DNA from: Mycobacterium sp.
GTDB taxonomy: Bacteria > Actinomycetota > Actinomycetes > Mycobacteriales > Mycobacteriaceae
DNA: 8,903 bases
Direction: 5' to 3'
Assembly (NCBI GenBank): GCA_025965815.1
Contig: JAOPWF010000635.1
Span: 1-8,903 of the forward strand
Position numbers and translations under genes: made by a program. Numbering within the stretch: position 1 is the first letter of the stretch; every line of letters starts with the position of its first letter. The notes under the pieces were generated by a model that made no database searches, was not told the DNA's origin, and saw only the letters and a list, made by a program, of their open reading frames with translations. Below are positions 1 to 6,743 of this stretch, piece after piece.

Positions 1-648
1 GACGACGTCGACGACACGATCAAACGGCAGGTCGTCGCGTCACTCGACCGGATCGGACGGGTGTTCGGTATTCACGACAAGTTCGCCGAGACCGCCCTTG
101 ACCTGGTCGCCGACGTGCCCGACCCCCAGATCCTGGAACTGGGCGCGGGCCACGGCGCGGTGTCGCGCAAGTTGCTCGAGATACACCCGTCGGCCGAGGT
201 CACCGTCACCGACATCGACCCGGTGTCGGTGGCCAACATCGCGGCGGGCGACCTGGGCAGCCACCCGCGTGCAACGGTGCGCGACATGGACGCCACCGAT
301 ATCAACGCGCCGGACCGGGCATACGACCTGGCCGTGTTCGCGCTGTCCTTCCACCACCTGCCGCCGACGCCAGCCTCGCGGGTCTTCGCCGAAGGCACCC
401 GCGTCGCCGACAAGCTGCTGATTATCGACCTCCCGCGGCCGCCGTCGATCCTGCACCTGCTGCGGTTGGGGGTGCTGTTGCCGTTCGCCGCGGCGGTCCC
501 GTTCCTGCACGACGGGGTGATCAGCTCGCTGCGGGCCTACAGTCCGTCGGCACTGCGTTCGCTCGCCCACCACGCCGACCCGGCGATCGACGTCGAGTTG
601 CGCAGCGGCCCCACGACTGCGCAGATCGTGGTGGCCAGCCGCCGCTGA
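1..648 (+). CDS. Class I SAM-dependent methyltransferase (5' end outside window)
   Basis: The frame is open from base 1 to the TGA at 646-648, so the visible 215 residues are the C-terminal part of a gene that starts upstream. A GTG at 61 is a possible internal start, but codons 1-20 read as ordinary coding sequence and there is no ribosome binding site before it. Seen: the Rossmann glycine motif ILELGAGHG (visible residues 44-52), the acidic ribose-binding end of strand 2 (VTVTDIDP, 67-74), and the motif IV/post-IV stretch DLAVFALSFHHLP (109-121). These are typical of class I methyltransferases that transfer a methyl group from S-adenosylmethionine. The segment around 151-170 is hydrophobic (LHLLRLGVLLPFAAAVPFLH), which could mean a lipophilic substrate or membrane contact; this is inference. 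The substrate is unknown. The next gene starts 17 nt downstream, so the two may be co-transcribed. Confidence 0.85.
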   Translation, partial: DDVDDTIKRQVVASLDRIGRVFGIHDKFAETALDLVADVPDPQILELGAGHGAVSRKLLEIHPSAEVTVTDIDPVSVANIAAGDLGSHPRATVRDMDATDINAPDRAYDLAVFALSFHHLPPTPASRVFAEGTRVADKLLIIDLPRPPSILHLLRLGVLLPFAAAVPFLHDGVISSLRAYSPSALRSLAHHADPAIDVELRSGPTTAQIVVASRR

Positions 649-653
649 GCAGG

Positions 654-659
654 TACGTT
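654..659 (+). promoter_or_regulatory. Candidate -10 hexamer for a leaderless transcript
   Basis: TACGTT fits the mycobacterial TANNNT -10 pattern. It ends 6 nt before the GTG at 666, the distance expected if transcription begins on the start codon. No convincing -35 is visible, which is common in mycobacteria. This would explain the lack of a good ribosome binding site; only a weak AGG lies at 651-653. Confidence 0.4.
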
Positions 660-665
660 CGGCGT

Positions 666-2135
666 GTGGGCGAAGAGGTCAAGCAGACCGAATACGGTCG
701 CGCGCACCGCCAGGAGTACCGGCGCAAGGTGCAGCTGTGCCTGGACGTCTTCGAAACGATGCTGGCGAAGTCCAGTTTCGAGTTCGACCGGCCAATGACG
801 GGCATGGAGATCGAGTGCAACCTCGTCGACGGCGACTATCAGCCCGCGATGTCGAATCAGGATGTGCTGGCCGCGATCGCCGATCCCGCGTATCAGACCG
901 AACTTGGTGCCTACAACATCGAATTCAACGTCCCGCCACGGCCGCTGCCCGGTAAGTCGGGTCTGGAGTTGGAGGCCGAGGTGCGCGCGAGCCTCAACGC
1001 CGCCGAGGCCAAGGCCAATGAGGACGGCGCCCACATCGTGATGATCGGCATCCTGCCGACGCTGATGCCCGAGCATCTCACCGGACGATGGATGAGCGAT
1101 TCGACGCGCTATCAGGCCCTCAACGACTCGATCTTCACCGCCCGCGGCGAGGACATCCTGATCGACATCGCCGGCCCGGAACGGCTGAGCCTGCATTCGG
1201 CGTCGATCGCTCCTGAATCCGCTTGCACCAGCATGCAATTGCACCTGCAGGTCTCCCCCGCGGATTTCGCCAGCAACTGGAATGCGGCCCAGGTGCTGGC
1301 CGGACCACAGTTGGCGCTCGGCGCGAACTCGCCGTACTTCTTCGGCCACGAACTGTGGTCCGAGACGCGCATCGAGTTGTTCACTCAGGCCACCGACACC
1401 CGGCCGGACGAACTCAAGGCTCAGGGGGTGCGCCCACGGGTGTGGTTCGGCGAACGCTGGATCACGTCGATTTTCGATCTGTTCGAGGAGAACGTCCGCT
1501 ACTTCCCGTCGCTGCTGCCCGAGGTGTCCGACGAGGACCCGGTGGCCGAACTGGCGGCGGGACGCACCCCGCGGCTGCCGGAACTGCGGCTGCACAACGG
1601 AACCGTGTATCGGTGGAATCGTCCCGTGTACGACGTGGTCGACGGGCGGCCGCATCTGCGGGTGGAGATCCGGGTGTTGCCTGCCGTGCCGACGGTGCTC
1701 GACATTATGGCGAATTCGGCGTTCTACTACGGCATGCTGCGGACGTTGTCCGAAGAGGACCGGCCGCTGTGGACGAAGATGAGTTTCGCGGCGACGCACG
1801 CCAATTTCGTCGAATCCGCCCGGCACGGAATGGATGCCCGGCTGTACTGGCCGGGCCTGGGCGAGGTGACACCGGATGAACTCGTGCTGCGGCAGTTGCT
1901 GCCGATGGCGGATGAGGGGCTGCGCCGGTGGGGCGTGGCCGCCGACGTGCGCGACCGCTTCCTGGGCGTCATCGAAGGCCGCGCCAAGACGGGTCGCAAC
2001 GGGGCGGTCTGGCAGGTGTCGACGGTGCGCGCCCTGCAGGAGGGCGGCATGACCCGGCCGCAGGCACTGGCCGAGATGTTGCGGCTCTACTGCCAGCGGA
2101 TGCACAGCAATGAGCCGGTGCACACCTGGGAATAG
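666..2135 (+). CDS. GCS2-family glutamate-cysteine ligase-like protein (Rv3698-type)
   Basis: 489 residues starting with GTG. The protein resembles the GCS2 family (ATP-dependent gamma-glutamyl ligases such as YbdK and EgtA). Seen: GMEIE near the N-terminus (46-50) and NIEFNVPP (84-91), which supply the conserved acidic metal/ATP ligands of this fold; SMQLHLQVS (189-197); a GANSPYFFG loop (219-227); and EIRVLPAVPT (334-343). Family knowledge predicts gamma-carboxyl activation of glutamate by ATP and coupling to an amine such as cysteine. The real substrates of this subgroup are not known to me. It is the type of gene found as Rv3698 near the M. tuberculosis ergothioneine genes. It is distinct from egtA, which should lie beyond the right edge. 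No clear Shine-Dalgarno sequence precedes the GTG, but a TACGTT hexamer at 654-659 would put the transcript start at the GTG itself. The stop codon lies inside a 16-nt repeat. Confidence 0.83.
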   Translation: MGEEVKQTEYGRAHRQEYRRKVQLCLDVFETMLAKSSFEFDRPMTGMEIECNLVDGDYQPAMSNQDVLAAIADPAYQTELGAYNIEFNVPPRPLPGKSGLELEAEVRASLNAAEAKANEDGAHIVMIGILPTLMPEHLTGRWMSDSTRYQALNDSIFTARGEDILIDIAGPERLSLHSASIAPESACTSMQLHLQVSPADFASNWNAAQVLAGPQLALGANSPYFFGHELWSETRIELFTQATDTRPDELKAQGVRPRVWFGERWITSIFDLFEENVRYFPSLLPEVSDEDPVAELAAGRTPRLPELRLHNGTVYRWNRPVYDVVDGRPHLRVEIRVLPAVPTVLDIMANSAFYYGMLRTLSEEDRPLWTKMSFAATHANFVESARHGMDARLYWPGLGEVTPDELVLRQLLPMADEGLRRWGVAADVRDRFLGVIEGRAKTGRNGAVWQVSTVRALQEGGMTRPQALAEMLRLYCQRMHSNEPVHTWE

Positions 2136-2201
2136 CGGGGCGGCGCGCAGGTGGGGGCACCTCCCGCTTGCGGGGGCCGAAGCGACCCGGGAATAGCGAG
2201 G
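2125..2201. repeat. Tandem-hairpin element bracketed by 16-nt imperfect direct repeats
   Basis: Two 16-nt copies that match at 14 positions, sharing GGGAATAGCG, lie at 2125-2140 and 2186-2201. Between them are two small perfect hairpins placed end to end: AGGTG/CACCT with a GGGG loop (2149-2162) and CCCGC/GCGGG with a TT loop (2163-2174). The first direct-repeat copy contains the TAG stop of the GCS2-like gene. The structure resembles a small dispersed palindromic repeat with a duplicated flank. I believe similar GC-rich hairpins recur in mycobacterial genomes, but cannot test copy number here. It may also slow or end transcription from upstream. Confidence 0.5.
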
Positions 2202-2202
2202 G

Positions 2203-2208
2203 TACTTT
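2203..2208 (+). promoter_or_regulatory. Candidate -10 hexamer for a leaderless transcript
   Basis: TACTTT matches TANNNT and ends 7 nt before the ATG at 2216, so the A of the ATG is in the expected +1 position. A partial -35 (GAC of GCGACC, 2182-2187) is 15 nt upstream, slightly short. There is no well-spaced Shine-Dalgarno sequence before this ATG, which agrees with leaderless translation. Confidence 0.45.
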
Positions 2209-2215
2209 CGGTTTC

Positions 2216-2890
2216 ATGACTTCTGACGTGATGGACTGGGACGGCGCTTACCGGGGTGAGAGCGTCTTCGAGGGTCCGCCGCCGTGGAACATCGGTGAGC
2301 CGCAGCCGGAACTCGCCGCGCTGATCGCCGACGGCAAGGTCCGCAGTGATGTGCTCGACGCGGGCTGCGGCTACGCGGAGCTGTCGCTGGCCCTGGCGGC
2401 CGACGGTTACACGGTGCACGGCGTCGACCTCACCCCCACCGCGATCGCCGCGGCCACCAAGGCGGCCGCCGAACGCGGCCTGCCCAGCGCCACATTCGAG
2501 CAGGCCGACATCACCGCCTGGCGCGGACATGACGGCCTGTTCAACACGGTCATCGACAGCACGCTGTTCCACTCGCTGCCGGTCGAGGGCCGCGACCGTT
2601 ACCTGCGCTCTACACACGCCGCGGCCGCCCCGGGCGCGTCGTACTACGTGCTGGTCTTCGCCAAGGGCGCGTTCCCGGCCGACATGGAGCAAGGGCTGCC
2701 GAACGAGGTCGACGAGGACGAATTGCGTTCCGCGGTCTCGCAATACTGGGAGATCGACGAGATCCGGCCGGCCTTCATTCACGCCAACGTGCCACAGATC
2801 CCCGGCATGCCTACGCTGCAGCACGACAGGGACGAGAAGGGCCGGGTGAAGTTCCCGGCGTTCCTACTTACCGCGCACAAGGCCGGCTAG
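2216..2890 (+). CDS. Class I SAM-dependent methyltransferase (Rv3699-type)
   Basis: 224 residues from the ATG at 2216. Longer in-frame starts (for example TTG at 2168) would run through the upstream hairpin repeat and encode low-complexity sequence, so I prefer 2216; ATG at 2231 is also possible. Seen: an N-terminal PPPWNIGEPQP segment (21-31), found in many small-molecule methyltransferases related to the TPMT/TehB group; the SAM motif VLDAGCGYAELSLALA (46-61); an acidic strand-2 end HGVDLTP (68-74); and the motif IV region VIDSTLFHSLP (112-122). The enzyme should transfer a methyl group from SAM to a small soluble acceptor, which is not known. It follows the GCS2-like gene by 80 nt and resembles Rv3699, which in M. 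tuberculosis lies next to egtE. A link to thiol or ergothioneine metabolism is only suggested by position. Confidence 0.85.
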   Translation: MTSDVMDWDGAYRGESVFEGPPPWNIGEPQPELAALIADGKVRSDVLDAGCGYAELSLALAADGYTVHGVDLTPTAIAAATKAAAERGLPSATFEQADITAWRGHDGLFNTVIDSTLFHSLPVEGRDRYLRSTHAAAAPGASYYVLVFAKGAFPADMEQGLPNEVDEDELRSAVSQYWEIDEIRPAFIHANVPQIPGMPTLQHDRDEKGRVKFPAFLLTAHKAG

Positions 2891-2899
2891 ACACGCGAA

Positions 2900-2936
2900 C
2901 CCGCCCCCGACCGCGAGGGGCAGCGTCGGGGGCGGG
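2900..2936. terminator. GC-rich hairpin between convergent genes
   Basis: CCCGCCCCCGAC (2900-2911) and its exact complement GTCGGGGGCGGG (2925-2936) form a 12-bp stem with a 13-nt loop. It sits 9 nt after the methyltransferase stop and 12 nt from the dctA stop on the other strand. No T tract follows on either side, as is usual for mycobacterial hairpin terminators. The symmetry suggests it serves both convergent transcripts. Confidence 0.7.
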
Positions 2937-2948
2937 GGCGCGGGGTTA

Positions 2949-4343
2949 CTAGACGCCGACGGGAACTCGTTCCGGTGCGCCGGCAGGGGATGTCTGCTGG
3001 ATCTCGGCCGGTGCGGGATTGTCGTCGACCATGGTCTGCTCGTCGAACGGGTCCTTCCCATCCAGCACGTTCGCCATCCGCTCCCGGTCCATCGACCTGG
3101 TCCAGGCGCCGATCAGCACGGTGGCCACCGCGTTTCCGGAGAAGTTGGTGACCGCGCGGGCCTCGCTCATGAACCGGTCGATGCCGACGATCTAGCCGAT
3201 ACCGTCCAACAATTCCGGGCGGTGGCTCTTCAGGCCGCCGGTCAGGGTCGACATCCCCTCGCCGCTGACGCCCGCCGCACCCTTGGACGCAATGATCATG
3301 AAGACCAGCAGCGACAGCTGCTCGCCCAGCGACAGCGGGTTGCCCATCGCGTCGGCGATGAACAGCGACGCCATCGTCAGGTAGATCGCCGTGCCGTCCA
3401 GGTTGAACGAGTACCCGGCCGGAACCACGATCCCTACGGTCGTCGGCTGCACGCCGGCGTGCTCCAGCTTGGCGATCAGCCTCGGCAGCGCGGACTCCGA
3501 CGACGAGGTCGCCACGATCAGCAGGTATTCGCGGGCGAGGTAGCGCACCAGCTTGAAGATCGACACTCCGGCCGCCGCACGCAGCAGCGTCCCCAGCACA
3601 CCGAACACGAAGATGATGCAGGTGAGGTAGAAGGCCAGCATCAGCACGCCGAGCTGGATGACCGCGTCGAAGCCGGTGTCGCCGACCACCTTCGCGATCG
3701 CGCCGAACGCGCCGATCGGCGCGAGCCACAGGATTCCTGCCAGGATGCGGAACACCAGCTTCTGCACGAGGCCGATACCGCGCAGGATCGGCTCCCCCGT
3801 CTTGGCCATCGCCTGCAGCCCGAAGCCGACCAGCAGCGCCACGAACAGCGTCTGCAGCACGTTGCCCGCCGTCAGTGAGGACAGCAGCGACGTCGGGATG
3901 ATGCCTTCGACGAAGTCCATCATTCCGCCTGCGCCGTGCGCCTTCTCGGCCAGCTTGGCGCCGGCGCCGGGATCGGCCGCGATGTTCAGGCCCGTCCCGG
4001 GACTGATCAGATTGCCAACCACGAGACCGATACCGAGCGCGACGGTCGACATGACCAGGAAGTAGGCCAGCGCCATGCCGCCGACCTTGCCGACCGACGC
4101 CGCCTTACGTACCGACCCGATGCCCAGCACGATCGTGCAGAAGATGACCGGGCTGATCATCATCTTGATCAGGCTGACGAACAGCGTGCCGAGCACGCCG
4201 AGGGCGGAGCCGGTGTCCGGAGCCAGCAGGCCGACGGCGACGCCGGCGAGGACCGCCACGATCACCGCGATGTAGAGCCAGTGCGTGCGGTCCCGCTTGC
4301 GAGACTTGTCAGGCCGCTCTACCGCGGCTGAGGTATCTGTCAT
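2949..4343 (-). pseudogene. dctA: dctA, C4-dicarboxylate:cation symporter, interrupted by an in-frame TAG
   Basis: The frame encodes a 464-codon DctA-like member of the dicarboxylate/amino acid:cation symporter (DAACS) family, an inner-membrane importer of succinate, fumarate and malate. Codon 384 is TAG (complement of 3192-3194). Before it lie hydrophobic segments, the serine-rich hairpin motif TSSSESALPRL (279-289), the TM7 motif PAGYSFNLDGTAIY (308-321) and the hairpin-2 motif SKGAAGVSGEG (353-363). After it, with no frame change, comes the conserved TM8: [16 protein letters not shown], then GNAVATV. By alignment to GltPh, D389, R396 and N400 correspond to binding residues and are all beyond the stop. 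The family usually has Leu at the interrupted position, so one change from TTG explains it. A 383-residue product would lack TM8 and should not transport. Start: ATG at 4343 with AAGGAG (4350-4355) 6 nt upstream. A sequencing error or readthrough cannot be excluded. Confidence 0.85.
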
Positions 4344-4356
4344 AGTCAGCTCCTTG

Positions 4357-4372
4357 TGTGTGGTGCATCACT
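4357..4372. promoter_or_regulatory. CRP-like palindromic site upstream of dctA
   Basis: TGTGT-GGTGCA-TCACT matches the CRP consensus TGTGA-N6-TCACA at 8 of 10 defined positions. It lies directly upstream of the dctA ribosome binding site. cAMP-CRP control of dicarboxylate uptake is common in other bacteria. A match of this quality can occur by chance, and the site is too close to the gene for classical activation. Confidence 0.3.
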
Positions 4373-4449
4373 TCTGAATGCTGAAAATGCTCGGCCACGG
4401 CGACCGCCGAGTCACTAATAAGTTCATTTCGTTCACGAGCCATCCAGAT

Positions 4450-4454
4450 GGGAG
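4450..4454 (+). promoter_or_regulatory. Shine-Dalgarno site that decides the kinase start
   Basis: GGGAG is 5 nt before the ATG at 4460. It overlaps the first codons of the alternative in-frame ATG at 4448, which has no ribosome binding site of its own. This favours 4460. Confidence 0.6.
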
Positions 4455-4459
4455 TCGAC

Positions 4460-6046
4460 ATGCGCGCCAGCAGCGGTACCCGCCGCCCGGGCAGTGTGGC
4501 CCGGGAATTGTTCGGCTGGCAGTTGGCCCTGCTGCTGATCCTGATCCTCTCGGCAGGCCTCGTCGCCGTCCTCGACGCCAGACACGATGCGGACGACGCC
4601 GCCCGCCAGAAGGTCATCGGCATGACCGAGGCGATCGCGCGGATGACGTCAACTGCGGCCGCGATCGAGTCACCGAATCCGACCGCGATACTGCAGCCGC
4701 AGACCGAGGCGATCCGGAAGGTCACCGGCGTGGACTTCATCGTGGTCATGGCGCCCAACCGCACCCGCTTCACCCACACCGACCCCGGCCGTATCGGCGG
4801 CGCCTTCACCGGCAACATCGACCGGGCACTGGCGGGTGAGACGTTCACCGAAACCTACACCGGGACACTGGGTCCCTCGATCCGCGCGGTGGCACCGGTC
4901 CGTGACGGCGACCGGATCGTCGGCCTGGTGTCGACGGGCGTTACGCGGCAACGGATCTCGGCCAGCGCGATGTCGGCGCTGCCGGCCATCGCGGCCGCAC
5001 TGTGGATCGCGATGGTGCTGGCGCTGGTCGGGTCCATCGGGCTGGAGCGGCGACTGCGCCGCCGCACCCTGGGGATGTCATTCGCCGACCTTCGCGCGCT
5101 GTATGAGCAGCGGGAGGCCGTCCTGCACTCGATCGGCGAGGGACTGCTGGTGTTCAACGCCGCGGGCCGGGCCGAGGTGATCAACGACGAGGCCCGCCGG
5201 CTGCTTGCGCTGCCCGCCGGCGAGGTCGGTCGCGAACAACTGCCGGGGTCGCTGGCCGCCGCGGGTGCCGACACCCTGGTCGACGAAACCCACGTCACCA
5301 CCGACCGGGTGCTGCTGGTCAACCAGAAACCCGTCGAGTGGGACGGCCACACCATCGGCTCGGTGATGACGCTGCGGGATCGCACTGAACTGCAACGGGT
5401 TTCCGGCGAGCTCGACTCGGTGACCCAGTTCGCCGAGTCACTGCGATCACGCGCCCACGAGGCGGCGAACCGGCTGCACACGGTGATCACCATGGTCGAA
5501 CTCGGACGTGCCGACGAGGCGGTGGCCTTTGCGACCGCGGAGCTCGCGGTGTCACAGAACCTGATCGACCGGTTGATGTCCTCGGTCCGGGAGCCGGCGT
5601 TGGCGGCGTTGCTGCTCGGCAAGATGAGCCAGGCCCACGATCACGGCGTCGAACTCACCGTCACCGACGACTCCGTTCTGGACAATCCGGACAACGTCGC
5701 CCTGACTCCCGGTGAATTGGTGACCCTGGTCGGCAATCTCGTCGACAACGCCATCGACGCCGCCCGTAGCCAGGGGCCGGGCTGGGTGGAGGTGACGGTC
5801 CGCGGCAGCGATACCGAGCTCGTCATCGTGGTCGCGGACAGCGGTCCAGGCATGTCACCGGATGCCTTCGAACGTGCCCGGCTGCGTGGGTATTCCACCA
5901 AGGCCGGCGAACGCGGGCTTGGGCTGGCCCTGGTGTGGCAGGTGGTCGTCGGACACGGCGGCACGATCGCCTCCGAGGACACCTATGGCTCGCTGATCAC
6001 CGCGGTCATCCCGGCCCGCGTCGCGGCGACGGTCAGCGGCCCATGA
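4460..6046 (+). CDS. DcuS/CitA-type sensor histidine kinase for C4-dicarboxylate or citrate
   Basis: 528 residues. One membrane helix at about 20-40, an extracytoplasmic PAS-like sensor (41-170), a second helix (173-195), a cytoplasmic PAS domain (about 207-315), then the kinase core. In the sensor, RTRFTHTDPGRIGGAF and R142 (SIRAVAP) align with the carboxylate-binding residues of DcuS/CitA: R103 and H106 with DcuS R107 and H110, R142 with R147. The phosphoacceptor is H333 in the family motif RAHEAANRLHT (331-341). ATP-binding boxes are visible: N box NLVDNAIDA (426-434), DSGPGM (460-465) and GERGLGLAL (483-491). The protein should detect an external di- or tricarboxylate and phosphorylate the regulator encoded next, with a 4-nt ATGA overlap. 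Being divergent to dctA, its likely target is that gene. Exact ligand unknown. A 4-residue longer form from ATG 4448 is possible. Confidence 0.9.
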   Translation: MRASSGTRRPGSVARELFGWQLALLLILILSAGLVAVLDARHDADDAARQKVIGMTEAIARMTSTAAAIESPNPTAILQPQTEAIRKVTGVDFIVVMAPNRTRFTHTDPGRIGGAFTGNIDRALAGETFTETYTGTLGPSIRAVAPVRDGDRIVGLVSTGVTRQRISASAMSALPAIAAALWIAMVLALVGSIGLERRLRRRTLGMSFADLRALYEQREAVLHSIGEGLLVFNAAGRAEVINDEARRLLALPAGEVGREQLPGSLAAAGADTLVDETHVTTDRVLLVNQKPVEWDGHTIGSVMTLRDRTELQRVSGELDSVTQFAESLRSRAHEAANRLHTVITMVELGRADEAVAFATAELAVSQNLIDRLMSSVREPALAALLLGKMSQAHDHGVELTVTDDSVLDNPDNVALTPGELVTLVGNLVDNAIDAARSQGPGWVEVTVRGSDTELVIVVADSGPGMSPDAFERARLRGYSTKAGERGLGLALVWQVVVGHGGTIASEDTYGSLITAVIPARVAATVSGP

Positions 6047-6738
6047 TCCGGGTGCTCATCGTGGAGGATGACCCGCTGATCGCCTCCGCTCACCGGCAGT
6101 ACACCGAACGGCTGCCGCAGTTCGTCGTGCACGGCGTGGTCGGCACCGGCAATGCGGCGATGCGGGCCACCTCGGCGGCGGCGGCCGCCGGCACGCCGAT
6201 CGACCTGGTGCTGCTCGATATCGGCCTGCCGGACGCCAGCGGGATCGACGTCGCATCCGCCCTCGGCGGTATCCGCCCGGTCCCCGACATCATCGCGATC
6301 ACGTCGGAGCGGGACCTCGCCGTGGTCCGATCCGCGGTCGCCCACGGGGTTGCGCTGTATCTGCTGAAGCCGTTCACGTTTGCGGCGTTCCGGGAGAAGC
6401 TCGAGCGCTACCAGGAGTATCGCCAAGCGCTCGGCAACGGCGGCAACGCGGCGGGCCAGCATGAAATCGACCGGGCGATGAGTGCGCTGCGCACATTCGA
6501 CCAACGGGCCACGACTCCCAAGGGCATCTCGGCGGACACCCTCGATCTGGTCAGCGCGGCGCTGCGGCAGGCTCCCGCCGGACTCGGCGCCTCCGAAGCG
6601 GCTGCCCAGCTGGGGATTTCGCGGGTCACGGCATGGCGCTACCTGGAACGCCTGGCCGACGACGGGGTGGTGCGTCGGGTCACCGAGTACGGCCGCGCGG
6701 GACGCCCGCAGGTCAGATACGCGTGGACGAAGCCGTAA
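6043..6738 (+). CDS. CitB/DcuR-type response regulator
   Basis: 231 residues. The receiver domain (1-120) has the acidic pocket E8-D9-D10, the phosphorylated aspartate D59 in LLDIGLPD (57-64), T87/S88 after strand 4 and K109 in LLKPF. A linker leads to a C-terminal winged helix-turn-helix with the recognition region ASEAAAQLGISRVTAWRYLERL (about 183-204), in the form found in CitB/DcuR/DpiA regulators. The start codon overlaps the kinase stop (ATGA), so translation is probably coupled; no strong ribosome binding site is present. When phosphorylated by the kinase it should act on the divergent dctA promoter. The stop is only 5 nt from the stop of egtE on the opposite strand, and no terminator is visible in that gap. 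Confidence 0.9.
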   Translation: MIRVLIVEDDPLIASAHRQYTERLPQFVVHGVVGTGNAAMRATSAAAAAGTPIDLVLLDIGLPDASGIDVASALGGIRPVPDIIAITSERDLAVVRSAVAHGVALYLLKPFTFAAFREKLERYQEYRQALGNGGNAAGQHEIDRAMSALRTFDQRATTPKGISADTLDLVSAALRQAPAGLGASEAAAQLGISRVTAWRYLERLADDGVVRRVTEYGRAGRPQVRYAWTKP

Positions 6739-6743
6739 ACAGC

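Larger units (their letters stand above)
4344..4459. promoter_or_regulatory. Divergent promoter/operator region between dctA and the sensor kinase gene
   Basis: The 116-nt gap is visibly richer in A/T than its surroundings. It holds the dctA ribosome binding site; a CRP-like site (4357-4372); two overlapping direct repeats, CTGAATGCT (4374-4382) and CTGAAAATGCT (4381-4391); a 6-bp inverted repeat CTCGGC/GCCGAG (4390-4395 and 4406-4411) with a 10-nt spacer; and GTTCA repeated with a 9-nt period (4422-4426, 4431-4435). TAAGTT at 4419-4424 fits the TANNNT -10 pattern for the kinase gene. A dctA promoter could use GTGACT (complement of 4410-4415), but no good -10 at ideal spacing is seen. The repeats are plausible binding sites for the neighbouring response regulator; this is inference. 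Confidence 0.55.

Noticed and set aside
537..2123. Long minus-strand open frame (528 codons) opposite the GCS2-like gene
   Set aside because: It is antisense to a gene with clear family motifs, is rich in Arg/His/Gln/Gly, and has no recognisable domain. Long antisense frames are expected at this GC content.
2168..2215. TTG start at 2168 for the second methyltransferase
   Set aside because: The extension encodes part of the hairpin repeat, is not protein-like, and would remove the promoter-like TACTTT from its position.
2949..3170. Separate 73-residue minus-strand gene
   Set aside because: It begins inside the conserved TM8 of DctA and is in frame with the upstream part, so it is the severed end of dctA and not an independent gene.
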